DNA from: an uncultured Acidobacteriota bacterium
GTDB lineage: Bacteria; Acidobacteriota; Vicinamibacteria; Fen-336
Direction: 5' to 3'
Assembly: GCA_902826455.1 (NCBI GenBank)
Contig: CADEEV010000024.1
Location: 20,860 to 71,914, forward strand
DNA: 51,055 bases
Below are positions 10,511 through 18,031 of the stretch, in pieces (within the stretch, counting starts at the first letter, position 1; the number at the start of each line of letters is the position of its first letter). Under the pieces are notes generated by a model. That model worked only from the letters and a program-made list of their open reading frames with translations, was not told the DNA's origin and did no database searches. A program made the position numbers and the translations under genes.

Positions 10511-11416
10511 GTGTCCAGGCCCCGCGTCCTGATCGTGCGCGCGGGGGCCCTTGGCGACGTCCTGCTCCTCCGCCCGGCGATCGCCGGCCTGCGCCGTGCG
10601 GGCTTCGACGTCACGCTGCTGGCTCCCTCGGGTGCGGCGCGTGTTCTCGAGCACGCGGGCCAGGTGGACGTGCTGCCCTGGGAGAGCCCGGACGTCGCCG
10701 CGCTGCTCGCGGATGCGCGCGCGTGCCCCGAGCCGCTGGCGACCCAGCTCTCGGGTTTGACGGCGGCGCTCGCGATCACCCGCAACGAGCCGTTGCTGGC
10801 CGCCCTTCGCACGCATGTTGGGCACGTCCTGTCCGTCGAGCCCGTGCCGCCGCCGCGGCTCCATGCCGCGCGCTGGTACGCCCAGGCCGCGGTGAGGCTC
10901 GGCGCGGAGACGATCTGGCCCGGGCCCTCTCTCGAGCCCTCCGCCCTCGAGTCAGCCCAGGCGGACGACGTGAGGCGAGCGCTCGGTGATGGCTACGTCG
11001 TCCTTCATCCCGGCAGTGGTTCCGCCTCGAAGAACTGGTCGGTCGAGGGCTTCGCGGCCCTGGGCGTGGCGCTCGGCCGGGTCGCGCTCGTCGTCGGCCC
11101 GGCCGACGGCGAGACGGGAGACGCACTCGCCGCGCGGCTATCGGACGCGGTCCGCCTCGAGGGTCTCCCCTTGCGCCTGCTCGGCGCCGTGCTCGCCGGC
11201 GCAAGCCTGTACGTCGGGAACGACTCGGGAGTCAGCCACCTGGCCGCGGCCTACGGGGTCCCGACCCTCGCGCTCTTCGGCCCCACGGATCCGGCGACCT
11301 GGGCGCCCGTGGGGCCTCGCGTCACCACCCTTCGAGCACCCCGAAACGAGCTCGCGGGGCTCGAGGCCGATACGGTGATCCGAGCGGCGAAGGCGATCAG
11401 GTCCGCGGTGCGGTGA
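10511..11416 (+). CDS. Glycosyltransferase family 9 (heptosyltransferase-like)
   Basis: Cytoplasmic GT-B glycosyltransferase of 301 residues in the ADP-heptose:LPS heptosyltransferase family. It opens with RVLIVRAGALGDVLLLRPAI, keeps HPGSGSASKNWSVEGF in the middle, and has the nucleotide-sugar site YVGNDSGVSHLAAAYGVP followed by ALFGPTDPATWAP. It likely adds a sugar to lipopolysaccharide core or another envelope glycan. The start is taken as GTG 10511, 11 bases after the propeller stop; no strong ribosome-binding site is seen. Its 3' end overlaps the convergent anti-sigma gene by 20 bases. At 301 residues it is somewhat shorter than WaaC/WaaF, but all key motifs are present. Confidence 0.88.
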   Translation: MSRPRVLIVRAGALGDVLLLRPAIAGLRRAGFDVTLLAPSGAARVLEHAGQVDVLPWESPDVAALLADARACPEPLATQLSGLTAALAITRNEPLLAALRTHVGHVLSVEPVPPPRLHAARWYAQAAVRLGAETIWPGPSLEPSALESAQADDVRRALGDGYVVLHPGSGSASKNWSVEGFAALGVALGRVALVVGPADGETGDALAARLSDAVRLEGLPLRLLGAVLAGASLYVGNDSGVSHLAAAYGVPTLALFGPTDPATWAPVGPRVTTLRAPRNELAGLEADTVIRAAKAIRSAVR

Positions 11417-12071
11417 CGTCGAGACGACTGATGAGGCGATAGACGCTCACCACCACGGGTTGCCCTCGCAGTCGCGTCGGCTCGAAACGCTCGCGCCGAA
11501 GCGCCTCGATCACCGGAGCGGCCTCCGAGGCGTCGCCTTCGAGGAGCTTAACCGTCGCGACGCTGCCGTCCCGAGCCAGGCGCGTCTCGAAGAAGAGCGA
11601 GCCTTCGGCGCCCTCCGAGAGCAGGCCGTCGGCGAGAGCAGCGCTGGTGACTCGGGGCACCTGGACGACTTCGGGGTACTCCTCGGTGCCGACGCGCGAC
11701 CACGCCGAGGGTCCCACCAGGGGCCGCTGCAACGCGAAGCCGATGCCGGCCGCCGCGACCAGGAAGAACGCGGCGTGCACGAGGCTGGGGAGCATCAGCG
11801 GGCGCGACGCCGCCGTGGGGCGGAACAGCAGCGCCAGGCCCGGCCCCCGCCGCTCGACTTCCAGGCGGTCGAGAACCCGCGAGGCCACGGACTCTCGCGG
11901 TGCGATCCGCGGAAGCGCCGCCAGGCAGTCGAGGCTCGCGCGCAGTCCTCGGAGCTGGGCCGCGCACGCGGCGCAGGACTCGAGATGGGCGTCGATCGCG
12001 TGCCCCCCCGCTCCGGACAGGTCGCGGTCGACGTAGGCCGACAGGCTCGCGAGGACCTCGCGACAGTTCAT
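11397..12071 (-). CDS. Zinc-finger anti-sigma factor with membrane helix and TonB-C-like domain
   Basis: Membrane-spanning anti-sigma factor, 224 residues. The N-terminus carries the zinc-binding anti-sigma motif His29-x3-Cys33-x2-Cys36 (HLESCAAC) plus Cys3. A single hydrophobic segment (about 95-114) follows, then an extracytoplasmic region ending in a TonB C-terminal-like domain: SLFFETRLARDGSVATVKLL with VIEALRRERFEPTRLRGQPV. The N-terminal part should hold the upstream sigma factor inactive at the membrane. The start ATG 12071 overlaps the sigma stop as ATGA, the usual coupling that balances sigma and anti-sigma. A TonB-C end on an anti-sigma factor is unusual and may act as the periplasmic sensor. 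Zinc-finger assignment strong; TonB-C assignment good from pattern. Confidence 0.85.
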   Translation of the reverse strand: MNCREVLASLSAYVDRDLSGAGGHAIDAHLESCAACAAQLRGLRASLDCLAALPRIAPRESVASRVLDRLEVERRGPGLALLFRPTAASRPLMLPSLVHAAFFLVAAAGIGFALQRPLVGPSAWSRVGTEEYPEVVQVPRVTSAALADGLLSEGAEGSLFFETRLARDGSVATVKLLEGDASEAAPVIEALRRERFEPTRLRGQPVVVSVYRLISRLDVTAPRT

Positions 12072-12700
12072 GCTCCCTCCCCTGCCGCACGCAGCATCGT
12101 CGATCGGAACGCGTCCCGCGCGCGCGCGAGGCGGCTCTTCACGGTACCTTCCGCGACACCCAGCGTGCTCGCGATCTCGGCGCAGGACAGGCCTTCGTTC
12201 TCCCGCATCAGCAGGACGACCCGATGGTCGAAGCTCAGCTTCTGGAGCGCCCGGTGGACGAGGGCGGCCTTCTCGCGCCGCGCGACGCCGTCGAATGGAC
12301 TCGCTTCGTTCCGGTCGGCGGCGATCTGCGCTTCTTCGGAGGCGGTCATCAGCTCCAACGGGCAGGCGCTGTCGGTATGGCGGCGCCGCCAGAAGCGCCG
12401 GCGGTTCCGGCACTGGTTGACGCAGATCCGGTAGATCCAGGTCTTGAGGCTGCTGCGGCCCTCGAAGCGGCCGAGGGCCCGGTACACCTGGAGGAACACG
12501 TCCTGTGAGACGTCCTTCGCTTCCTCGGGGTTTCCCAGAAGTCGGGTCGCGAGGTTGAAGACCATCCCCTCGTGAAGGCTGACGAGCTGCGCGAAGGCCT
12601 GCGGGTCGCCGCTGCGGCACAGCTCGACCAGACCCACCTCGGTCGAGCGACCCGAGCCGACGACCTTGGCCGATCCCAGTGCGACTTCACTCGAGGCCAT
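12068..12700 (-). CDS. ECF (RpoE-type) RNA polymerase sigma factor
   Basis: Extracytoplasmic-function sigma factor, 210 residues, directing RNA polymerase to stress or envelope promoters. Region 2 is clear: AFAQLVSLHEGMVFNLATRL, then EEAKDVSQDVFLQVYR and FEGRSSLKTWIYRICVNQCRN. Region 4 has FDHRVVLLMRENEGLSCAEIASTLG and VAEGTVKSRLARAR. An acidic linker lies between. ATG 12700 has GGGAGG seven to eight bases upstream. The gene is translationally coupled to its anti-sigma partner. Upstream (12761-12736) there is a GGAAC/GTC pair that could be an autoregulatory ECF promoter, though the spacing is slightly long. The regulon is not visible. Confidence 0.93.
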   Translation of the reverse strand: MASSEVALGSAKVVGSGRSTEVGLVELCRSGDPQAFAQLVSLHEGMVFNLATRLLGNPEEAKDVSQDVFLQVYRALGRFEGRSSLKTWIYRICVNQCRNRRRFWRRRHTDSACPLELMTASEEAQIAADRNEASPFDGVARREKAALVHRALQKLSFDHRVVLLMRENEGLSCAEIASTLGVAEGTVKSRLARARDAFRSTMLRAAGEGA

Positions 12701-12735
12701 GGGAGACCTCCCGTGTGGTTGCCTTCAGGGGCTTG

Positions 12736-12761
12736 GACACCGGCGGCTCTCCGCCCGTTCC
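12736..12761 (-). promoter_or_regulatory. Candidate ECF-type promoter of the sigma/anti-sigma pair
   Basis: On the minus strand GGAAC (12761-12757) is followed after 18 bases by GTC (12738-12736), resembling the GGAAC...GTC pattern of ECF promoters and giving a leader of about 30 bases. A TTGACA at 12776-12771 has no matching -10. Weak evidence, consistent with autoregulation. Confidence 0.3.
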
Positions 12762-12798
12762 CTCCCCTGTTGTCAAGTGTACGCCCGCTCCGGGCCGG

Positions 12799-14358
12799 CT
12801 ATTCCGATCGGGGCGAGCGGCCTCGCGCCGACAAGGCCGCGGCAGTCGCGAGCGCGGCCAGCGCCCCGATCACCGCCACGCCGACGGCGCTCGTCCAGTC
12901 GGCGACGCTCACCGGACGGACCAGCGGGATCGCAGCTCCGATCCAATCGAAGCCCTTGCCGGCTCGCGACGCCTTGGCGGCAGCCACCAGCGCCAGGCTC
13001 ATCAGGCTCGCGAGCCAGGCCCCGGCCCCGATCAGGAGCGCCCAACCCAGACGCTCCACCCGACCGAGCCGCCGCTGGCCGTTCGCGGCAGCCACGTGGA
13101 ACTCCGGCTCACGGACACCCCAGGGCACGAAGCGCTGGAGCATCACCATGCCCGGAATGCCCGTGACCACGGTGAAGATGAAGAAGTCCCGCCAGCCGAT
13201 GGCGTCGGCCAAGAGACCCGCGGGAGGACCCGCGAGGACCCGCGGCAGCGTGAAGAGGCTCGACAGCAGGGCGTACTGCGTGGCCGAGAAGCGCTTCTGG
13301 GTCAGCCTCAGCAGCAACACTCCGAAGGCGCCGTTGCCGAGGCCGCTCATCAGGTACTCGAAGCCCTGGGCGCCATACATGATCGGCCGGTTGACGCCGA
13401 CCATCGCCACGAGGGCGTAGCCCAGGTTCGAGAAGATCTGGAGGAATCCCGAGATCCAGAGCGCCGGCCCGAGGCCCCGGCTCTGGGTGAGCAGCCCGCC
13501 CAGGAAGGTGCCGACCAGGATGGCCACGAGACCGACGGTTCCGCCGGCGACGCCGATGTCGAAGGCGTTGTAGCCCGTCTGCACCAGGAACGGGCCGGTG
13601 AGCGCCTGAGTGAGGTTGTCGCTCAGCTTGAAGAGCGCGACGAAGGCGAGGATCTCCAGGGCCCGGTGCTGCCCCAGCAGGTCGACGAACGGCTCGAACA
13701 CTGCCTCCTGCAGGGTTCGGGGCGGCGCGGCTGGAGCTTCCGGCTCCGGAGCCAGCCACGTCACGATCGCCGTGGGAACGTAGAGGAGTGCCGTCGCGAG
13801 GGTCACGAAGGGCCAGCCGGTCCGGCCGGCCAGCGTGATCGTGAGGCGCCCGGAGATCCACATCGCGGCACGGTAGAGCGCGACGCGCGCCCCCACGGCC
13901 GGCCCGTGTTCGTCCTTCCGCAGCACCTCCACCGTGTAGCCGTCGTAGGCGATGTCCTGGGTCGCCGACGCAAACGCAATCGCGAGCGTGATGATGCCCA
14001 CGGTGACGGCATGAGGATCACGCGCTTCGGCGGCCAGCCACAGGCCGCTGGCGAGCAGAGCCAGCTGACTGAGGAACATCCAGCCGCGCTTGCGCCCGAG
14101 CAACGGAAGCGGGTAGCGGTCCATGAGCGGGGACCAGAGAACCTTGAAGCTCCAGGGCGCCTGGGCCAGGGAGAAGAGCCCGACGATCTTGATGTCGACG
14201 CCCACGCTCGCCATCCACGTCGGGATCGCGATCCACACCAGCCCGAGAGGCAGTCCCGATCCGAAGGACAGGAGCGCGACGGAGGCGAGACGCCAGCTGC
14301 CGGCCACCGCGCACAGGCTCTGCCACGTGCTGAGCCGCGGCGCGCTGGCGCTGGACAT
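12799..14358 (-). CDS. MFS transporter, AmpG (muropeptide permease) family
   Basis: Integral membrane transporter of about 519 residues with 12-14 hydrophobic helices. AmpG/PAT-family features include [20 protein letters not shown] near the start, [25 protein letters not shown] (conserved loop 2-3), and [15 protein letters not shown] (AmpG-type Q-D-I-A-x-D-G). AmpG imports anhydro-muropeptides for cell-wall recycling; the substrate here is inferred. Two in-frame starts exist. ATG 14358 is preferred because TATGCT at 14374-14369 would start transcription near 14362; ATG 14373 would add five residues. It is divergent from lysC with only ~49 bases between starts. It could also be a general acetyl-CoA/sugar transporter of the same superfamily. 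Confidence 0.8.
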   Translation of the reverse strand: MSSASAPRLSTWQSLCAVAGSWRLASVALLSFGSGLPLGLVWIAIPTWMASVGVDIKIVGLFSLAQAPWSFKVLWSPLMDRYPLPLLGRKRGWMFLSQLALLASGLWLAAEARDPHAVTVGIITLAIAFASATQDIAYDGYTVEVLRKDEHGPAVGARVALYRAAMWISGRLTITLAGRTGWPFVTLATALLYVPTAIVTWLAPEPEAPAAPPRTLQEAVFEPFVDLLGQHRALEILAFVALFKLSDNLTQALTGPFLVQTGYNAFDIGVAGGTVGLVAILVGTFLGGLLTQSRGLGPALWISGFLQIFSNLGYALVAMVGVNRPIMYGAQGFEYLMSGLGNGAFGVLLLRLTQKRFSATQYALLSSLFTLPRVLAGPPAGLLADAIGWRDFFIFTVVTGIPGMVMLQRFVPWGVREPEFHVAAANGQRRLGRVERLGWALLIGAGAWLASLMSLALVAAAKASRAGKGFDWIGAAIPLVRPVSVADWTSAVGVAVIGALAALATAAALSARGRSPRSE

Positions 14359-14382
14359 ATGGGGCGGCAGCATAGCACCGGT

Positions 14383-14388
14383 TACAAT
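14383..14388 (+). promoter_or_regulatory. -10 box (TACAAT) of lysC
   Basis: TACAAT lies 20 bases before the GTG at 14408, with CGGAGG immediately after as ribosome-binding site. No consensus -35 is visible. The leader would be only ~13 bases, which leaves no room for a lysine riboswitch. Confidence 0.45.
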
Positions 14389-14407
14389 CGCGGCCCGGAG
14401 GCGCGCA

Positions 14408-15592
14408 GTGGCTGTCGTCGTTCAGAAGTATGGCGGATCTTCCGTCGCGGACGTGGACAAGATGCGCGTCGTCGCCGACCGTGTCGCGAGCCTCAAGGCC
14501 TCCGGAAAGGACGTCGTCGTCGTGGTTTCCGCCATGGGCGATACCACGGACGAGCTCCTGGCGCTGGCGCGGAAGATCAGCGACAACCCCGCGCGACGCG
14601 AGCTCGACATGCTCCTCACTGCGGGTGAGCGGATGTCGATGGCGCTGCTCTCCATGGCCCTCAACGATCGTGGCGTGCCCGCCGTCAGCTTCACGGGCTC
14701 GCAGTCCGGCATCATCACCAACGACGCCCACGCGAACGCACGCATCGTCGAGGTGCGACCCTATCGCATCCAGGACGAGTTGGCGCAGGGACGCGTCGTG
14801 ATCGTCGCCGGCTATCAGGGCGTTTCGTACCGCAAGGAGATCACGACCCTGGGGCGCGGGGGCTCGGATACCACGGCGGTCGCTCTCGCCGCGGCCCTGG
14901 ACGCCGAGGCCTGCGAGATCTACAGCGACGTCGCGGGAATCTACGGCGCCGATCCGCGCGTGGTGCCGGGGGCGCGCCGGCTCTCGGAGATCTCCTACGA
15001 GGAGATGCAGGAGCTCGCGGAGCATGGCGCGCGGGTGCTGAACGCCCAGGCCGTGGAGTTCGCGAAGGATCGCGGCATCGCGATCTACGCGCGCGCCACG
15101 TCGGGGGACCCGGGCGAGACCGTCGTCCGGCGCTTCCCTCCCAAGGCCCCGGGACGGGTCGTGGGCGTCACGAGCGAGGCCGGCCTCGTGCTCCTCAGCC
15201 TGCCCGACGAGCGACTCGACGAGCTGCTACGGGTCTTCGACGACTCCCAGACGGGAGGCAAGGAGCTGCTGCACCGCGCAGGCGCGCCGGGTCTCACCTC
15301 GATCGTCCTTTCGGTCGAGAACGTCCCGGACTTCGCTCGCCTTCGGGAGACGCTGACGAGGCGTTTCGGGAGTGCGCTGCAGATCAGGGAAGGCGTGGGC
15401 GCCGTCTCGGCCATCGGCGCGGGCATCAACGCCCGCTATGGGAACCTCAGGACGGCCCTGGCCGTCGTGGCGGAGGCCGATGCTTCGCTGCACGGCGTCT
15501 CGACCTCCAGCTTCCGGATCAGCCTTCTGCTCGACGAGGCCATGCTGGCGCCCGTCGTCCGGGCTCTCCACGAACGACTCGTGGCCACGTAG
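14408..15592 (+). CDS. lysC: Aspartate kinase
   Basis: Phosphorylates aspartate, the first step towards lysine, threonine, methionine and diaminopimelate. 394 residues from GTG 14408 with CGGAGG at a good distance. The kinase domain shows [67 protein letters not shown] and [17 protein letters not shown]. The C-terminal third holds two ACT-like units, the second with [14 protein letters not shown] and [17 protein letters not shown]. The first ACT unit lacks the usual DKPGVAA-type turn, so feedback control by lysine or threonine may differ. Monofunctional; no fused homoserine dehydrogenase. Stands alone, convergent with the AAA+ regulator (14-base gap). Confidence 0.95.
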   Translation: MAVVVQKYGGSSVADVDKMRVVADRVASLKASGKDVVVVVSAMGDTTDELLALARKISDNPARRELDMLLTAGERMSMALLSMALNDRGVPAVSFTGSQSGIITNDAHANARIVEVRPYRIQDELAQGRVVIVAGYQGVSYRKEITTLGRGGSDTTAVALAAALDAEACEIYSDVAGIYGADPRVVPGARRLSEISYEEMQELAEHGARVLNAQAVEFAKDRGIAIYARATSGDPGETVVRRFPPKAPGRVVGVTSEAGLVLLSLPDERLDELLRVFDDSQTGGKELLHRAGAPGLTSIVLSVENVPDFARLRETLTRRFGSALQIREGVGAVSAIGAGINARYGNLRTALAVVAEADASLHGVSTSSFRISLLLDEAMLAPVVRALHERLVAT

Positions 15593-15606
15593 GACGAGGC
15601 TCTCCT

Positions 15607-17910
15607 TCAGCCGAGACGGTACTGCCGCATCTTCACGGCCAGCCCCTGTCGGCTGATGCCGAGGCTCGCGGCCGTTCGCGTACGGTTCCCGCCGTTCTGG
15701 GTCAGTGACCGTGAGATCAGCTCCCGCTCGAAGGAGGCGCGTCCCATGCGCAGCGCCGCTTCGGTCCGGACGGGCGTCGACGCGATCACGAGGTGCTCCC
15801 TGCGCAACGGGCCTCCCGCAGCCATGACGACCAGCTGGTTCACCACGTTCTCGAGCTCTCGGATGTTGCCCGGCCAGGAGTGGCGGCGCAGGTCCTCGGC
15901 CAGATCGCGTCCCAGCGTGGGGCACGGACAGCCCTCGCGCTCGGCGGCGAGCTTCACGAAGTGCCGCGCGAGCAGCAGGATGTCGTCGCCCCGCTCGCGC
16001 AGCGGCGGGAGACGAAGCGTCAACCCCGCCAGCCGATACAGAAGGTCCTGGCGAAACGCCTTTTCGGCCACGCGCTCGCCGAGAAGGACGTTCGCCGCGG
16101 AGATCACGCGCACGCGCACCTGACGGGTCTGCGTCTCGCCGACTCGGCGATACTCCCCCGACTGCAGGAAGCGCAGGAGCTTCGCCTGCCCCCGTGCGCT
16201 CAGATCGGCGACCTCGTCGATGAAGAGGCTGCCGCCGTCGGCCTCGGCGACGTGACCGCGCCGCTCGACGACCGCTCCCGTGAAGGCGCCGCGCGCGTGA
16301 CCGAACATCTCCGCCTCGAACAGCTCGTCGCTCAGGGACGAGGCGTTGACGGCGACGAACGGTCCCCTCGCCACGGAGGAATGCCGGTGAAGGGCGAGCG
16401 CCACCTTCTCCTTGCCGGTTCCGGTTTCCCCGAACACGTGCACGGGGAGCAAGGTGCCGGCGGCTCGCGCCATCTGTTCGAAGAGGATCTCGAGGCCCTC
16501 GGAGCGCCCCACGATCTCGGGGAACCGCGGGGGAGCCGCGACGACCGGCTCGACCGCCAAGGCCCGTGCGGGCCGCGTGAGCTCCGCGAGATCCGCGCTC
16601 GCCATGGCCACCAGGCGCTGGTCCCCCCAGGCCTTCAACTCCGCCATCGCACGCGCCACGACAGGAGCGTCGCCCGCATCGCCCCGGGCCAGGCATAGCC
16701 CGAGCTGGGCGGCAGCGGCGAGACCGCTGCGGGCCTGCGCCAGCTCCCTCGCCTTCTCGAAGCGGTCGGTCGCGGCGTCGCGCGCCGACCGGAGGAGCAC
16801 GCGTCCCTCCGCCAGCAGCGCGAGCAAGCCCACGTCCGGCCGGCAATCGGGCGCCCCGCGCACTGCTCGCTCCGCCTCGTGAAGCGCCCCGTCGCAGCGC
16901 TTCTGGGCCAGCAAGGCGTGGACGCGGCGGACTCGGGCACGACACTCCCCGTCCGCGGAGAGGACGAGGGCGAAGTGCGCGAGGGCCTCCTCCGCTGCGG
17001 CATCCGCGAGTACGGGCTGCCCCGCGGCGAGCTCGAGGTCGGACGCGAGCAGGGCATGCTCGGCGAGCACCCACGGCGACGAATCGGAACCTGCGGCGTC
17101 CCGCGCCTGCGAAACCGCCCCACGGACGGCGTCCAGGTCGCCCTGAGCGAGGTCGATCATGGCGCGTCGGGGAATGGCGAGAACGCGCTCTCGGGGATCC
17201 CCGAGCTCACGGAACAAGGAGATCGCGCCGTCGAAGTCGCGGCGGCCTTCCTCCCAACGACCCAGGAGCGCCAGGAGGTCGCCCCGGTCCATGCGCGCCT
17301 CCGCCATGAGGTCGAGGCGTGTGCTGGCGGAGACGATCTCGAGACGATGTCCCAGGACGCCCAGGGCCTCGGCGAACCGCCCTTCGCTGCGCAGGACGCT
17401 CGCTTCGATCTCGAGGGCCCGTCCCAGGCCGTCGGGCGAGCCGCACGCGGCATGAATGGTCCACGCCCGGCGGATACACTCGTGCGCCGCGTCGAGCGCC
17501 TGATCACGCGCGTGCAGCCTCGCCTCCGCTTCTGCGCAGAGTGCGCGCGTCGGCTCCGACGCCGCCGTCGCGGCGGCCCGCTTGAGCTCGGACCAGGCCG
17601 CCTGCACGCGGCCCGTCATGAACAGGCCGTGGCTCCTGACCAACCGGAGGCGGGTCTCGACGTCGGCATCGTGACAACGCGCCAGGGCGCGCGTGACGAT
17701 CGCGAGAGCCTCGGCGAAACGGAGGAGCGGCAGCAGCGCCTCGGCTTCCTGGAGGGCGAGGTCGAGGGCTTGGCCGCCGCGCGCGGCGCGCCGCGCCGTT
17801 TCCACCGCGTCGGCGTGGCGGCCCACCGCCACAGCCGCGGCCATCTGCCAGCGGCACAAGGCTCCACTCATGGCGACGCGTGTACGGGCTGTCACGAGGG
17901 GCGTTGTCAT
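15607..17910 (-). CDS. Sigma-54-type AAA+ activator with N-terminal TPR-like region and Fis HTH
   Basis: Transcription factor of 767 residues. Residues ~15-470 are Ala/Leu-rich helical repeats of TPR type and replace the usual receiver or GAF sensor. The AAA+ domain follows: Walker A GETGTGKE near 492, the sigma-54 contact loop GAFTGA near 540, Walker B GGSLFIDEVA near 560, and HSWPGNIRELENVV. The last ~40 residues form a Fis-type helix-turn-helix (NRTRTAASLGISRQGLAVKM). Intact GAFTGA indicates it can activate sigma-54 holoenzyme. ATG 17910 is chosen because GGGAGG lies six bases upstream; upstream frame continues only as a shadow of the divergent gene. It is divergent from the three AP-superfamily/TPR genes, its likely targets, though no clear -24/-12 promoter is visible there. 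Confidence 0.88.
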   Translation of the reverse strand: MTTPLVTARTRVAMSGALCRWQMAAAVAVGRHADAVETARRAARGGQALDLALQEAEALLPLLRFAEALAIVTRALARCHDADVETRLRLVRSHGLFMTGRVQAAWSELKRAAATAASEPTRALCAEAEARLHARDQALDAAHECIRRAWTIHAACGSPDGLGRALEIEASVLRSEGRFAEALGVLGHRLEIVSASTRLDLMAEARMDRGDLLALLGRWEEGRRDFDGAISLFRELGDPRERVLAIPRRAMIDLAQGDLDAVRGAVSQARDAAGSDSSPWVLAEHALLASDLELAAGQPVLADAAAEEALAHFALVLSADGECRARVRRVHALLAQKRCDGALHEAERAVRGAPDCRPDVGLLALLAEGRVLLRSARDAATDRFEKARELAQARSGLAAAAQLGLCLARGDAGDAPVVARAMAELKAWGDQRLVAMASADLAELTRPARALAVEPVVAAPPRFPEIVGRSEGLEILFEQMARAAGTLLPVHVFGETGTGKEKVALALHRHSSVARGPFVAVNASSLSDELFEAEMFGHARGAFTGAVVERRGHVAEADGGSLFIDEVADLSARGQAKLLRFLQSGEYRRVGETQTRQVRVRVISAANVLLGERVAEKAFRQDLLYRLAGLTLRLPPLRERGDDILLLARHFVKLAAEREGCPCPTLGRDLAEDLRRHSWPGNIRELENVVNQLVVMAAGGPLRREHLVIASTPVRTEAALRMGRASFERELISRSLTQNGGNRTRTAASLGISRQGLAVKMRQYRLG

Positions 17911-17974
17911 GGGCATCCTCCCTACGTCATCGAGCGTGCACTTTATGGATAGCCCGGGCACGCTCGCGTGGGGT

Positions 17975-18021
17975 TGTGACGCTCCGGCGACTGTCACACG
18001 CTCTCGGGCGTGGGCTATCAT
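17975..18021 (+). promoter_or_regulatory. Promoter and inverted repeat upstream of the AP-superfamily operon
   Basis: TGTGAC (17975-17980) and GTCACA (17993-17998) form a perfect six-base inverted repeat with a 12-base spacer. The right half occupies the -35 position for TATCAT (-10, 18016-18021; 17-base spacer). The layout suits an operator overlapping the promoter, shared with the divergent regulator gene. Confidence 0.45.
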
Positions 18022-18031
18022 CGCGGCCTGG

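Noticed and set aside
12771-12776. TTGACA upstream of the sigma factor as housekeeping -35
   Set aside because: No -10-like sequence at 16-19 bases; the stretch there is GC-only.
14389-14407. Lysine riboswitch before lysC
   Set aside because: The predicted leader is only ~13 bases, far too short for an L box.
17959-17976. Possible sigma-54 -24 element (GGGCACG) between the regulator and AP genes
   Set aside because: The -12 part reads TGGGG where TTGC is expected; the spacing GG-N10-GC is not met.
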